From: Acidimicrobiales bacterium
GTDB taxonomy: Bacteria; Actinomycetota; Acidimicrobiia; Acidimicrobiales; MedAcidi-G1
Assembly: GCA_014237715.1 (NCBI GenBank)
Contig: JAAZZG010000004.1
Span: 124,001 to 188,000 of the forward strand
Direction: 5' to 3'
DNA: 64,000 nt
A program made the translations under genes and the position numbers. This document shows, piece after piece, positions 35,994-46,115 of the stretch (its first letter is position 1; the number at the start of each line of letters is the position of its first letter). A model generated the notes under the pieces. The model had not been told where the DNA came from and did no database searches. It saw only the letters and a list, made by a program, of their open reading frames with translations.

Positions 35994-36508
35994 CTCAGCC
36001 CACTGTCCTGTTCCTGTGCACGGGCAACGCTGCCCGGTCAGTCATGGCCCGGGCGATGTTCGCCGAGCGGGCCCCCGACTGGCGGGCCGTGGGTGCGGGC
36101 ACGCTGGTGTTCGAGGGGCTTCCCATGAGCCAACGGACCCGCAACGCGCTGGCCGACCACGGTCTGGCCGACCCTGATCACCGGAGTCGACAGTTCGGCG
36201 CCGACCACGAGGATGCGGACCTCGTGGTGACCATGGAGCCCTCGCACGTAGCCTGGATTCGTCGAAATCACCCCGAGGTGGCTGGGCGGACGGCATCGTT
36301 GCCCCGACTGGTTCGTGACCTTCCAGTGGGCGATGCCGCCGACCTGGCGGCCCGGGTGGAGGCGTTGGCCCTGGCCGAGGTGGAGGTCGGCGACTGGGAA
36401 GAGGTCGTCGATCCTGCGTCAGGTGAACAGGTCGACTTCGATGTCTGCGCGGCGACGCTCAGCGCCCTCGTCGACACCCTGGTGGATCGCCTGGGCCCCT
36501 GCAGGTGA
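35990..36508 (+). CDS. Low-molecular-weight protein tyrosine phosphatase / arsenate reductase family
   Basis: A 172-residue protein with the LMW-PTP P-loop LFLCTGNAARSVMARAMFAE, in which the Cys and Arg of CxxxxxR(S) are nucleophile and phosphate binder. DADLVVTMEPSHVAWIR corresponds to the second conserved block, with a probable acid in VDLP-like ARLVRDLPVGDAADL. Members dephosphorylate tyrosine or reduce arsenate; the choice is not clear here, and no arsenic genes are adjacent. It starts at GTG 35990 and ends in a GTGA overlap with azlC, so it is translated with the operon. Confidence 0.8.
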   Translation: MTQPTVLFLCTGNAARSVMARAMFAERAPDWRAVGAGTLVFEGLPMSQRTRNALADHGLADPDHRSRQFGADHEDADLVVTMEPSHVAWIRRNHPEVAGRTASLPRLVRDLPVGDAADLAARVEALALAEVEVGDWEEVVDPASGEQVDFDVCAATLSALVDTLVDRLGPCR

Positions 36509-37221
36509 ACGCCTCGGCGATCCTTCTGTGGCGCATGCCGTCCCACCGGCGGGACGGCTTCCTACTGGCTGCAGCCTGCTTCCTTATCGGCATCACCTTC
36601 GGCGTGTTCGCCGACTCCTCGGGCCTGGGGCTCGGCCAGGCCGCGGCGCTCTCGGTCTTCACCTTCACCGGGGCCTCGCAGTTCGCCCTCCTCTCGGTGG
36701 TGGCCGGTGGCGGGACGGCAGTCGCCGCGGTGGGTGGTGCCCTACTGATCGGCGCCCGCAACGGCCTGTACGGACCGTCGATCGCTCCGCTGCTTCAAGG
36801 TGGGCGTGTCCGTCGGGCCTTATCGGCCCATTTTGTAATCGACGAGACCACGGCCATGGCCACCGCTCAGGATGATCCGACGCTGGCCCGGGAGGCCTTC
36901 TGGACTACCGGCCTCTGGCTATTCGCCTTCTGGAACGTCGGGACGGTGCTGGGCGTGGTGGCCGGCAGCGCATTGGACGATCCGGGGGCGCTCGGTCTGG
37001 ACGCAGCGTTCCCGGCAGCCTTCGTGGCGCTGCTGGTCCCGCATCTGCGGACTCGTCCGGGTCAGGTCACCGCCCTGTTGGGTGGTGCCATCGCGCTGGT
37101 GGCCACACCGGTCGCAGCAGCGGGGCTGCCCATGCTCCTCGCAGCGTTAGCCGTCCCCGTCGGGATGTCGTTGCAGCGTCGGGCGATCCGTAGCCGGACG
37201 AGCGGCCGAGGCATGCCGTGA
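36505..37221 (+). CDS. AzlC-family branched-chain amino acid exporter, large subunit
   Basis: A 238-residue membrane protein with about seven spans. ACFLIGITFGVFADSSGLGL, LSVFTFTGASQFALLSVVAG, LLIGARNGLYGPSIAPLL and HFVIDETTAMATAQDD are AzlC hallmarks. With AzlD it forms a two-subunit exporter of branched-chain amino acids or analogues. It starts at GTG 36505 inside the phosphatase stop. Its own stop overlaps the azlD GTG, so the pair is made in step. Confidence 0.9.
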   Translation: MNASAILLWRMPSHRRDGFLLAAACFLIGITFGVFADSSGLGLGQAAALSVFTFTGASQFALLSVVAGGGTAVAAVGGALLIGARNGLYGPSIAPLLQGGRVRRALSAHFVIDETTAMATAQDDPTLAREAFWTTGLWLFAFWNVGTVLGVVAGSALDDPGALGLDAAFPAAFVALLVPHLRTRPGQVTALLGGAIALVATPVAAAGLPMLLAALAVPVGMSLQRRAIRSRTSGRGMP

Positions 37222-37514
37222 GTTGGGCGGCCATCCTCACCCTGTCCGGAGGGTGCTACCTCGCCAAGTTGACCGGGGTGATGGCGGGGGACCGCTTCGC
37301 CACAGTGCTGGCGCCAGTGACGACGCTGTTACCGGCTGCCCTTTTCTCAGCCATCGTCGTGCTCATGACGGTGGCCGACGATTCCACCCTGGTGATCGAT
37401 GCCCGCCTGGCCGGAGTGGCGGTGGCCATCGTGGCCGTCATCCGTCGGGCACCGTTCGCAGTCGTGGTGGCACTGGCCATGTTGGCCACCGCGGGGATCC
37501 GTCTCCTGAGCTGA
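37218..37514 (+). CDS. AzlD-domain small membrane subunit
   Basis: A 98-residue membrane protein with three or four spans. AAILTLSGGCYLAKLTGVMA, VTTLLPAALFSAIVVLMTVA and VAVAIVAVIRRAPFAVVVAL are typical of AzlD. It functions only with the preceding AzlC as export partner. It starts at GTG 37218 in a 4-base overlap. The frame after it is unrelated, and the next gene starts 83 bases later. Confidence 0.87.
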   Translation: MSWAAILTLSGGCYLAKLTGVMAGDRFATVLAPVTTLLPAALFSAIVVLMTVADDSTLVIDARLAGVAVAIVAVIRRAPFAVVVALAMLATAGIRLLS

Positions 37515-37597
37515 TCGGACCGCGACCGGAACTAGTTCCCGACGCGCGGCGCCCTGCCACGACAGGTGCTTCCCGTCGGTCTACGTTCATCAACGTG

Positions 37598-38317
37598 ATG
37601 GCCGGACCGAAGAAGGAACCGGGAACGGACCCGGTGGAGGTCGCTGACGTCTCCGGTATCTCGGCGTCCGTGCGGCGGTCGTTGCTCCTGCCCCGGCCCC
37701 GGTGGCGTGGGGTCATGCACCGATTGGCCGTGCCGTGCTCCCTAGCGGGAGGTGTCGTGCTGGTGGCCTCAGCTTCGGGGGGGCGCGACCGGACGGGTGC
37801 CGCGGTGTTCGTCATGGGTGCCGTGTTGATGTTCTCGGCCAGCAGCCTCGTCCACCTGCGCCGCTGGTCGATCCCCACGTGGGAGGTCCTGTTCCGCATC
37901 GACCACGGTGCGATCTTCGTCCTCATAGCGGCCAGCGCCACCCCGATCGGGTTGAGCGCACTCGATGGCCGGTCGGCCACCCTGCTGCTCTGGGCGGTGT
38001 GGATCGGTGCCGCGGTCGGCGTCGGAGTCCGAGTGCTGCCGTTTCATCCGCCGAAGGGCCTAATGAACACCTTGTTCATCGTCCTGGGCTGGGTGCCCAT
38101 CGTGGTGGCGCCCGACCTGATCCGGGCCCTGAGCCTCACCGAACTGCTCCTGGTGGTCGCCGAGGGACTCCTGTACAGCGGCGGTGCATTGATGTTGGGA
38201 GCCCGCTGGCCTGATCCGTCGCCCGAGGTGTTCGGCTACCACGAGGTCTGGCACACGCTGGTGACCATCGCGGTGGCGCTCCACTTCGTGGTGGTGGGCC
38301 TCCTCGTCGCCGGATGA
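37598..38317 (+). CDS. Hemolysin III/PAQR-family membrane protein
   Basis: A seven-span membrane protein of 239 residues of the HlyIII/YqfA family, distantly related to adiponectin receptors. The metal-binding pattern is intact: SSLVH near the second span, RIDHGAIFVLIAASATPIG, and GYHEVWHTLVTIAVALHF at the end. The role in bacteria is unsettled; a zinc-dependent hydrolase of lipids has been proposed for the family. The frame extends back to 37223, but the ATG at 37598 is the first start that gives a normal N-terminus. It overlaps the lipoprotein by four bases. Confidence 0.9.
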   Translation: MAGPKKEPGTDPVEVADVSGISASVRRSLLLPRPRWRGVMHRLAVPCSLAGGVVLVASASGGRDRTGAAVFVMGAVLMFSASSLVHLRRWSIPTWEVLFRIDHGAIFVLIAASATPIGLSALDGRSATLLLWAVWIGAAVGVGVRVLPFHPPKGLMNTLFIVLGWVPIVVAPDLIRALSLTELLLVVAEGLLYSGGALMLGARWPDPSPEVFGYHEVWHTLVTIAVALHFVVVGLLVAG

Positions 38318-38739
38318 CCCGGACGCACCGTGGGGCCGCCCGGAATAGGCGACTCCGCGTGGTGGTCGCCCTCTCGGTGGTTGCCCTCTCAGTGGCTGGC
38401 CTGGTGACGGGCTGTGGGGACGAGCCGGTCTCCGATCCCCGGCGGGCCACCACGTGCGCCGGGCTGGTGGAGGCCGGCCGGGTCACCGCGGAAGCGGTGC
38501 TCGACCTCCTCGGTGACCGGTCGCTGGCCGACCTGATGGAGGACGACCCCGACGAGCCATTCGCCGAGGTGGACCGCGTCCTCCGGGCCGAGGCGTTCGC
38601 CGAGCGGGCCGAGGCACTGGGTTGTGGTGCAGCGGAACTCGTCCGGCGGGCCTGCACCTCCTATCAGGGACTCTCTGCCCAGGCCCGGGGTGAGGCGGGC
38701 CGGGAGTTCCTGGCCCCCTACTTCGCGGCCTGTGACTGA
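38314..38739 (+). CDS. Small secreted lipoprotein, unknown function
   Basis: A 141-residue protein with an Arg-rich N-terminus, a hydrophobic stretch (VVVALSVVALSVAGLVTGC), and a lipobox ending at the Cys of LVTGC. It should be exported and lipid-anchored. The mature part is acidic and helical (GDRSLADLMEDDPDEPFAEV), with four further cysteines that could form two disulfides. I recognise no family. Its ATG lies in the stop of the HlyIII gene. A second GTG for the next gene overlaps its own stop. Confidence 0.72.
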   Translation: MTRTHRGAARNRRLRVVVALSVVALSVAGLVTGCGDEPVSDPRRATTCAGLVEAGRVTAEAVLDLLGDRSLADLMEDDPDEPFAEVDRVLRAEAFAERAEALGCGAAELVRRACTSYQGLSAQARGEAGREFLAPYFAACD

Positions 38740-38758
38740 TCTGGGCGAGACTGGGCTG

Positions 38759-40279
38759 GTGACGACCGACCCCGACGCCTGGGAGCCCCTGCTCGACGAC
38801 CTCCACGGGCGACGCACGGCTGCCAGGGCCATGGGTGGCAAGGATCGTCTGGCCCGACACCGTGACAAGGATGGCGGTGATCGACTCGACGCCCGGGCCC
38901 GGATCGACTACCTGCTCGACGATGGCTCGTTCCGCGAGATCGGCACGCTGGTCGAACCCCCGGGCGACGTCGCTCCGGCCGACGGGATCGTCACCGGATC
39001 GGGGACCATTGACGGCCGGCCCGTGATGATCGGCTCCGAGGACTTCACCGTGCTGGGAGGTTCCATCGGCTCGGGGAGCACTGCCAAGCGGTACCGCATT
39101 GCAGAGTTGGCCGAGCGGGACCGGATGCCGCTGGTCATGTTGTTGGAGGGCGCCGGTCACAGGCCTCCGGGTACTGGTGTCGAACCGGGTCGTGTACCGA
39201 CCGATCTGCATCAGCAGGCCCGACTCTCCGGCCGTGTTCCACTGGTGACCGGCATCCTGGGTCCGTCGGCCGGCCACGGTGCGCTGGTGGCGCCCTTGTC
39301 GGACTACTCGGTCATGACCCGCGACGCCGCGGTGTTCACCGCCGGGCCGCCCGTGGTGAAGTCCGCCCTGGGCGAGGACGTCTCGGCTGACGAACTGGGC
39401 GGTCCGGACGTGGCGGTGGCCAGCGGCCTCGTCCATGACGTTGCCGAGTCCGATCGTGATGCCCTGGACCGGATCGCGACATGGCTGTCGTTCTTCCCGA
39501 CCAGTGCCTGGTCGTACCCGCTGCGCCGCGAGGGTGGCGACACCTGCCGCCGGGCGGTGGACGAACTCGTGGACCTGATTCCCCGGCGGTCCACCCGCGG
39601 CTACGACATTCGGCCGGTCATCGAGCGCCTCATGGACGACGGCGAGTTCGTCGAGATCCAGGCCGGGTTTGGTGCATCCATCGTCTGTGGACTGGCCCAC
39701 CTCGGGGGAGACCCGGTGGCCGTGGTGGCCAACCAGCCGGCGGTGCGGGCCGGCACCATTGACGTGGCGGCCGCCGACAAGGCGGCCCACTTCATCCAGG
39801 TGGCCGACTCGTTCCACCTGCCGCTGGTCTTCCTGACCGACAACCCCGGAGTGTTGGCCGGTACAGCCTCGGAACGGGCCGGGATCCTGCGGGCCGGTGC
39901 CCGGATGTTCGCCGCCCAGACCCAAGCCCGCACGGTCAAGGTCCAAGCCACCCTCCGCAAGGCCTACGGGTTCGGTTCCCTGGCCATGTCGATGGTTTCC
40001 TTTGACGGACAGACAGTGTCGGTCGCCCTCCCGGGGGTGACCCTGGGGGCCATGGGTGCCCGTAGCGCGGGCGAAGCGGTGGGCGCCGACGAGGCGACCG
40101 CGGAGGCCATCTCGAAGGCTGAGGCCAACGCCGTCTACCGCTCGGCGTCCCGATTGGGCTTTGACGAGGTGGTGGCGCCGGGCGAGTTGCGAGACGTCCT
40201 GCTGGATGCCGTGGCACGTGGGGTGTCCCGACGCCAGAAGGCTGCTGAGCCCACCGCCCGGACGGCCATCACTCCCTGA
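38759..40279 (+). CDS. Acyl-CoA carboxylase carboxyltransferase (beta) subunit
   Basis: The 506-residue carboxyltransferase subunit of an acetyl/propionyl-CoA-type carboxylase, which moves CO2 from carboxybiotin to an acyl-CoA. LLDDGSFREIGTLVEPPGD opens the first crotonase-like domain; MIGSEDFTVLGGSIGSGSTA and GFGASIVCGLAHLGGDPVAV, LVFLTDNPGVLAGTASERAG, and KAYGFGSLAMS follow. The biotin-carrying alpha subunit is not nearby. The GTG at 38759 is chosen; another GTG at 38732 overlaps the lipoprotein. Sequence does not distinguish acetyl, propionyl and longer substrates. Confidence 0.88.
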   Translation: MTTDPDAWEPLLDDLHGRRTAARAMGGKDRLARHRDKDGGDRLDARARIDYLLDDGSFREIGTLVEPPGDVAPADGIVTGSGTIDGRPVMIGSEDFTVLGGSIGSGSTAKRYRIAELAERDRMPLVMLLEGAGHRPPGTGVEPGRVPTDLHQQARLSGRVPLVTGILGPSAGHGALVAPLSDYSVMTRDAAVFTAGPPVVKSALGEDVSADELGGPDVAVASGLVHDVAESDRDALDRIATWLSFFPTSAWSYPLRREGGDTCRRAVDELVDLIPRRSTRGYDIRPVIERLMDDGEFVEIQAGFGASIVCGLAHLGGDPVAVVANQPAVRAGTIDVAAADKAAHFIQVADSFHLPLVFLTDNPGVLAGTASERAGILRAGARMFAAQTQARTVKVQATLRKAYGFGSLAMSMVSFDGQTVSVALPGVTLGAMGARSAGEAVGADEATAEAISKAEANAVYRSASRLGFDEVVAPGELRDVLLDAVARGVSRRQKAAEPTARTAITP

Positions 40280-40381
40280 TCGCCAGATCCGGATGATCGG
40301 CAATATCCGGTCGGGATCAGGTTCTCGAGATGGCAGGCTGGCCCAGTCTCGGAACCGTCCCGTACCTCCCCAGGAAGACCC

Positions 40382-41581
40382 ATGAGCATCGAACGCCTTT
40401 CTCGCCGCATCACCGCCATCGCCGAATCGGCCACCATGGCCGTCGATTCCAAGGCCAAGGCCCTGAAGGCGGCTGGTGAGCCGGTCATCGGGTTTGGTGC
40501 CGGCGAGCCGGACTTCGCCACGCCTGACCACATCGTGGCCGCCGCGGTGGCCGCCTGTCAGGACCCGACCAGTCACAAGTACACCCCGGCCGGTGGCCTC
40601 CCTGCCCTCAAGGAGGCCCTGGTCGACAAGACTGAGCGGGACTCCGGCTGGCGCCCTGAGGCAGCGCGGATCCTCGTCACCAACGGCGGAAAGCACGCCG
40701 TGTACAACACGTGCGCCGCAGTGCTGAACCCCGGCGACGAGGTGCTCCTCCCGGCGCCCTACTGGACGACCTACCCGGAGTCCATTGCCCTGGCCGGCGC
40801 CACGCCCGTGCCCCTGTCGACCGACACCGACTCGGGTTTCCGAGTCACCGTCGACCAGTTGGAGGCAGCCCGCACCCCGAACACCAAGGCGTTGTTCTTC
40901 GTGTCTCCGTCCAACCCGACGGGGGCCGTCTACCCGGCGGACGAGATCACCGCCATCGGCCGTTGGGCCGTCGAGCACGGCATCTGGGTGTTTGCCGACG
41001 AGATCTACGAGCACCTGACCTACGACGACCACGTGCATTATTCGATGCGGGCACTCGTCCCCGAGATCGACAGCCACTTCGTAGCCATCAACGGCGTGGC
41101 CAAGACCTACGCCATGACCGGATGGCGGACCGGATGGATGATCGGACCGACCGACCTGATCAAGGCGGCTGGCAACCTCCAGTCGCACGCCACCAGCAAC
41201 GTGGCCAACGTATCCCAGCGCGCCGCGCTGGCTGCCGTCTCCGGCGACCTCACGGCCGTCGACGAGATGCGGGCGTCGTTCGATCGTCGCCGCCGGACCA
41301 TGACCGACATGCTCCGGGCCATCGACGGGGTCGACCTGCTTACGCCCCAAGGCGCCTTCTACGCCTTCCCCGACCTGACGGCCTTCCTCGGCCGGGAGAT
41401 TGGTGGGCGGGTCCCCACCACCACGTCGGCGTTGGCGGCCATCATCCTCGACGAGGCCAAGGTGGCCATCGTGCCGGGCGAGGCATTCGGGGCTCCCGGC
41501 TACGCCCGACTGTCGTTCGCTCTGGGTGACGACGATCTGGTCGAAGGTCTGACCCGGATCGGCAACCTGCTGGCCGGTTGA
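40382..41581 (+). CDS. Pyridoxal-phosphate aminotransferase, class I/II (aspartate aminotransferase-like)
   Basis: A 399-residue fold-type I aminotransferase. [73 protein letters not shown] and [18 protein letters not shown] are present. The Lys in AKTYAMTG forms the Schiff base, and the Arg near the C-terminal YARLSFAL binds the carboxylate. This is the Ib aspartate aminotransferase group, transferring amino groups between aspartate or other amino acids and 2-oxoglutarate. The ATG at 40382 follows AGGAAG. The peptidase gene starts four bases after its stop, suggesting cotranscription. Confidence 0.92.
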   Translation: MSIERLSRRITAIAESATMAVDSKAKALKAAGEPVIGFGAGEPDFATPDHIVAAAVAACQDPTSHKYTPAGGLPALKEALVDKTERDSGWRPEAARILVTNGGKHAVYNTCAAVLNPGDEVLLPAPYWTTYPESIALAGATPVPLSTDTDSGFRVTVDQLEAARTPNTKALFFVSPSNPTGAVYPADEITAIGRWAVEHGIWVFADEIYEHLTYDDHVHYSMRALVPEIDSHFVAINGVAKTYAMTGWRTGWMIGPTDLIKAAGNLQSHATSNVANVSQRAALAAVSGDLTAVDEMRASFDRRRRTMTDMLRAIDGVDLLTPQGAFYAFPDLTAFLGREIGGRVPTTTSALAAIILDEAKVAIVPGEAFGAPGYARLSFALGDDDLVEGLTRIGNLLAG

Positions 41582-41585
41582 TCTG

Positions 41586-43604
41586 GTGGAACTCTCGATA
41601 CGGCCCTATGGCGCCTGGCCGTCGCCCATCAGCGCGGAGCTCCTGGTAGCTGGAGCGGCAGGGCTGGGTGAGGTGGTCGTTGATGCCGGCCCCGACGGGA
41701 ACACCCTCGGTAGCAGCGTGTGGTGGGCGGAGTCCCGTCCCGACGAGGGCGGGCGGACCGTGGTGGTCCGGCGCGGTTCCGACGGAGTGGTGGCCGATGC
41801 GGTTCCGGCCGGGGTCGACGTCCGAACCGGGGTCCACGAATACGGCGGCGGTGCCTGGTGGGTGACCGACGGCGTGCTGGTGCACAGCGACCGTTCCGAT
41901 GAGCGTCTCGTCCGGCGGGAACCCGGTCGCCCTGACGTCGAACCGGTCATCCTCACCCCGGAGTCCGAGGTTGTCCGGGGCCTGCGTTACGCCGACGGGC
42001 GGATCACCCCGGATGGTCGGTGGTACGTCTGCGTCCGCGAGGCCCACATCGGGGATCCTCAGACAGGCGCCGATTCGGAACCGACCAACGAGCTGGTCGC
42101 TGTGGCCATGGACGGCTCCCAGCGGGTCGAGGTGCTGGTCTCGGGGCCCGACTTCGTGTCGTCGCCACGGGTCTCGCCCGACGGCGGCTGCCTGGCCTGG
42201 ATCCAGTGGAACCATCCCGACCTGCCGTGGGACGACACCGAACTCTGGTTAGGGGACCTGTCTTTCGATGCTTGTCTGAGCGGCGCCCGGAGGGTGGACC
42301 CTCCCTCGGAGACAGATGCCCATGAAGCGGGAGAGTCATTCTTCCAGCCGGAATGGCGGGCCGACGGCGTGCTGCACGTGGTTACCGACCGGGACGGCTG
42401 GTGGCACCTGTACCGGGTGAACCCAGACACAGACGCGCTGGAGCAGTTGACCTCCGGGGCCTTCGAAGTGGCCACCCCCCAGTGGGTGTTCGGACTGTCG
42501 CGCTATGCGCTGGTGGGAGACGACGTGTGGTTCGCCCGTCGGGAGGACGGGGTGGACCGTCTGGCCGTGCTTTCCTTCGACGGGTCAGCCGCAGAGGGGA
42601 ACGTCGTCGAGGTCGAACCGCTGTCGACCGGGACACCGGCCACGTCGATCGGGTCGCTGGCCGCGTTGGACGGCGGCGTGGCTCTGGTGGCGGCATCGTG
42701 GACCACCGAGCCCGCACTGGTGGCCGTCACCCGCTCTGGTGCCGAGGTGATCCGGGCGCCCCGTGACCTCGGCCTCGGCCCGGGATGGCTCCCGCTGCCC
42801 GAACAGGTCATGTTCCCCACCTCGGGCGACGAGCAGGCCCACGCCATCGTGTATCCGCCGACCAGCCCCGACCACCACGGGCCGGTCGACGAGCGGCCCC
42901 CGCTGATCGTGCTCGTCCATGGCGGGCCGACCGGCTCGGTGCGAACCCAACTGCAACTGGCCATCGCCTACTGGACCAGTCGGGGCTTCGCGGTAACTGA
43001 TGTCGACTACCGGGGCTCCACGGGGTACGGCCGGCCCTACCGACACCGGCTTCGCGGCGGATGGGGGGTGCTCGACGTCGAGGACTGCGTGGCTGCGGCC
43101 CGGTACCTGTCGTCGAGCAGTCGCCCGTCGGCCGGTCGGGTGGACGGCGACCGATTGGCCATTCGGGGCGGGAGCGCCGGTGGGTTCACCGTGCTGGCCG
43201 CCCTGACCTTCCACGACGTCTTCGCCGCGGGGGCCAGCCGCTACGGGGTGGCCGACCTGGCCGCGTTGGCCGCTGACACCCACAAGTTCGAGGCCCGCTA
43301 TCTGGATCGGCTGGTCGGGCGGTGGCCCGAAGACGAGGCGGTCTACCGGAAGCGGTCGCCCATCCACCACGTGGACCGGCTCTCCACGCCCTTGCTGTTG
43401 TTGCAGGGATCCGAGGACCGTGTGGTCCCTCCCGCCCAGGCCCACGCCATGGCCGATGCGCTGGCGAGTCGCGGCGTGCCCTTCGAGTTGATCGAGTTCC
43501 CGGACGAGGGTCACGGATTCCGAAAGGCGGCCAACGTGGTCCGGGCGTTGGAGGCCGAGCTGGCCTTCTTCGCCGATCGGTTCGGATTCCACATCACCGA
43601 CTGA
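41586..43604 (+). CDS. S9 prolyl oligopeptidase-family serine peptidase
   Basis: A 672-residue cytosolic peptidase with an N-terminal beta-propeller (about residues 1-400) and a C-terminal alpha/beta-hydrolase (about 410-670). The nucleophile is in IRGGSAGGFTV, the Asp in QGSEDRVVPPAQ, and the His in DEGHGFRKAAN. VLVHGGPTGSVRTQLQ forms the oxyanion region. It has no signal peptide. It should trim short peptides, probably acylaminoacyl or dipeptidyl types. It is the last gene before the leucine region and sits four bases after the aminotransferase. Confidence 0.9.
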   Translation: MELSIRPYGAWPSPISAELLVAGAAGLGEVVVDAGPDGNTLGSSVWWAESRPDEGGRTVVVRRGSDGVVADAVPAGVDVRTGVHEYGGGAWWVTDGVLVHSDRSDERLVRREPGRPDVEPVILTPESEVVRGLRYADGRITPDGRWYVCVREAHIGDPQTGADSEPTNELVAVAMDGSQRVEVLVSGPDFVSSPRVSPDGGCLAWIQWNHPDLPWDDTELWLGDLSFDACLSGARRVDPPSETDAHEAGESFFQPEWRADGVLHVVTDRDGWWHLYRVNPDTDALEQLTSGAFEVATPQWVFGLSRYALVGDDVWFARREDGVDRLAVLSFDGSAAEGNVVEVEPLSTGTPATSIGSLAALDGGVALVAASWTTEPALVAVTRSGAEVIRAPRDLGLGPGWLPLPEQVMFPTSGDEQAHAIVYPPTSPDHHGPVDERPPLIVLVHGGPTGSVRTQLQLAIAYWTSRGFAVTDVDYRGSTGYGRPYRHRLRGGWGVLDVEDCVAAARYLSSSSRPSAGRVDGDRLAIRGGSAGGFTVLAALTFHDVFAAGASRYGVADLAALAADTHKFEARYLDRLVGRWPEDEAVYRKRSPIHHVDRLSTPLLLLQGSEDRVVPPAQAHAMADALASRGVPFELIEFPDEGHGFRKAANVVRALEAELAFFADRFGFHITD

Positions 43605-43642
43605 ACCCGGCGAGGGCACCGAGACGGCTACCTGACCGGAAC

Positions 43643-43662
43643 ATGTGCGACGGATCGCACAT
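43643..43662. repeat. Perfect inverted repeat ATGTGCGA-CGGA-TCGCACAT
   Basis: Two 8-base arms (43643-43650 and 43655-43662) pair without mismatch around the 4-base spacer CGGA. It lies 38 bases after the S9 peptidase stop and about 105 bases before the leucine leader promoter. It could be an operator dyad or a small terminator-like hairpin, but no T-run follows. Confidence 0.6.
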
Positions 43663-43767
43663 CGAAAGAACTGGGCCAGCGGGTTGCCCATCGTGCACCA
43701 TGGATCCATGGCGGCAATCCTGGATCCCATTGCTGGACTGGTGTGGCCCGTGGGTCGCTGAATGGGG

Positions 43768-43798
43768 TTGCAATCGGTCGAGCGGCCCCGTCTACACT
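43768..43798 (+). promoter_or_regulatory. Candidate promoter for the leucine leader peptide
   Basis: TTGCAA (43768-43773) and TACACT (43793-43798) are separated by 19 bases, slightly long. A start about seven bases after the -10 would fall at about 43805, only two bases before the leader-peptide ATG, so the leader transcript could be almost leaderless. Confidence 0.4.
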
Positions 43799-43806
43799 GA
43801 CCGGCG

Positions 43807-43842
43807 ATGCGACCGATCCTCAACCTCCTGCTGCTGACCTAG
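43807..43842 (+). CDS. leuL: Leucine-rich leader peptide (leuA attenuator)
   Basis: An 11-codon open frame reading MRPILNLLLLT and stopping at TAG. Five of its eleven residues are Leu, with three consecutive CTG codons just before the end. A perfect hairpin begins at the base after the stop, and a GC-rich stem with a T-run follows. Stalling of the ribosome at Leu codons when charged leucyl-tRNA is scarce would change which stems form, controlling the leuA gene 200 bases on. Leucine leader elements before leuA are known in actinobacteria. The gene symbol is given by analogy only. Confidence 0.8.
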   Translation: MRPILNLLLLT

Positions 43843-43869
43843 GGCGAACGCCTCACATACGCGTTCGCC
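43843..43869 (+). promoter_or_regulatory. Attenuator hairpin directly after the leucine leader peptide
   Basis: GGCGAACGC (43843-43851) and GCGTTCGCC (43861-43869) form a perfect nine-pair stem with a 9-base loop. The left arm touches the leader stop codon, where a ribosome finishing the peptide would cover it. That placement is typical of an anti-terminator or pause hairpin in attenuation. Confidence 0.75.
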
Positions 43870-43882
43870 CGAACCTCCTGCG

Positions 43883-43914
43883 CCCTCCGGGGCCGGGGGG
43901 TTTCCTGCTTTTCA
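43883..43914 (+). terminator. Candidate attenuator terminator before leuA
   Basis: CCCTCCGG (43883-43890) can pair with CCGGGGGG (43893-43900) in eight pairs including one G-U; the tight loop would open the inner pair. TTT, then CCTGCTTTT, follow at 43901-43912, a weak U-rich tail. It lies 40 bases after the leader stop, in the place expected of the regulated terminator. Confidence 0.55.
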
Positions 43915-43942
43915 GGGGCAGGGCTTCGCAGGGGCAGGGCTT
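43913..43942. repeat. Direct repeat CAGGGGCAGGGCTT in the leuA leader
   Basis: The 14 bases CAGGGGCAGGGCTT occur at 43913-43926 and 43929-43942, a 16-base period, right after the attenuator stem. They lie in the untranslated leader before leuA. G-rich runs of this kind might affect the fold of the leader; no function is assigned. Confidence 0.7.
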
Positions 43943-44049
43943 TTGGGAGCTGGGTCCCGATCGCATCCACCAGAACCACCACGAAAACGACAGAACACGA
44001 GACGGACGGGGTCGCCATCACGACGGCCCCTCGGAAACGAGTAGAAGCC

Positions 44050-45639
<1,590 letters not shown>

Positions 45640-45692
45640 GCAGCCCCAGCCGGCTCACTGGCACGGTGGTGGGGACCGTTAGGTTGCGCCCC

Positions 45693-46097
45693 ATGGCGGT
45701 CGGTACCGGTGCGGAGGGTTACGGCGTGTTTCCCCTCCGGTCGTTCCTCGACTTCGACATCCGGGATGGTCCGGACGGCGCCACCGTCGCGTTCCTGGAC
45801 GTGGATGACCGGCACCTCAATCCGAACGGGATCGTGCATGGTGGGGTCGTCTTCACCCTGGCGGACACGGCCATGGGTCGGGCCACGATGGCGGTGCTGG
45901 ATGACGGACAGACCTGTGCCTCGATCGAGGTCTCGGTCCGCTACCTGCGGCCCATCCCCGGGGGACGACTTGTCGCCACCACTTCGGTAATCAGGGCTGG
46001 AAGGCGAATCGTGCATCTGGAGTGCAGGGTCACCGTCGACGGAGACGAGCGGCCGGTAGCCGTGCTGCAGGGGTCGTTCGCCGTTCTGGAGGCCTGA
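45693..46097 (+). CDS. PaaI-type hotdog thioesterase
   Basis: A 134-residue single-hotdog thioesterase from the ATG at 45693; an in-frame ATG at 45666 adds nine poor residues. NPNGIVHGGVVFTLADTAMG contains the HGG catalytic loop with the Asp of the partner strand. SIEVSVRYLRPIPGGRLVAT and RRIVHLECRVTVDGDERPVA complete the fold. It should cleave an aryl- or acyl-CoA; the substrate is open. It follows leuA by 53 bases on the same strand but has no evident link with leucine synthesis. Confidence 0.85.
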   Translation: MAVGTGAEGYGVFPLRSFLDFDIRDGPDGATVAFLDVDDRHLNPNGIVHGGVVFTLADTAMGRATMAVLDDGQTCASIEVSVRYLRPIPGGRLVATTSVIRAGRRIVHLECRVTVDGDERPVAVLQGSFAVLEA

Positions 46098-46115
46098 TCC
46101 GGTTCAGGCCCCGGG

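Noticed and set aside
38483-41350. 955-codon open frame on the minus strand
   Set aside because: It lies antisense to the lipoprotein, carboxylase and aminotransferase genes, shows no domain, and has the low-complexity His/Gly/Arg pattern of a GC-rich shadow frame.
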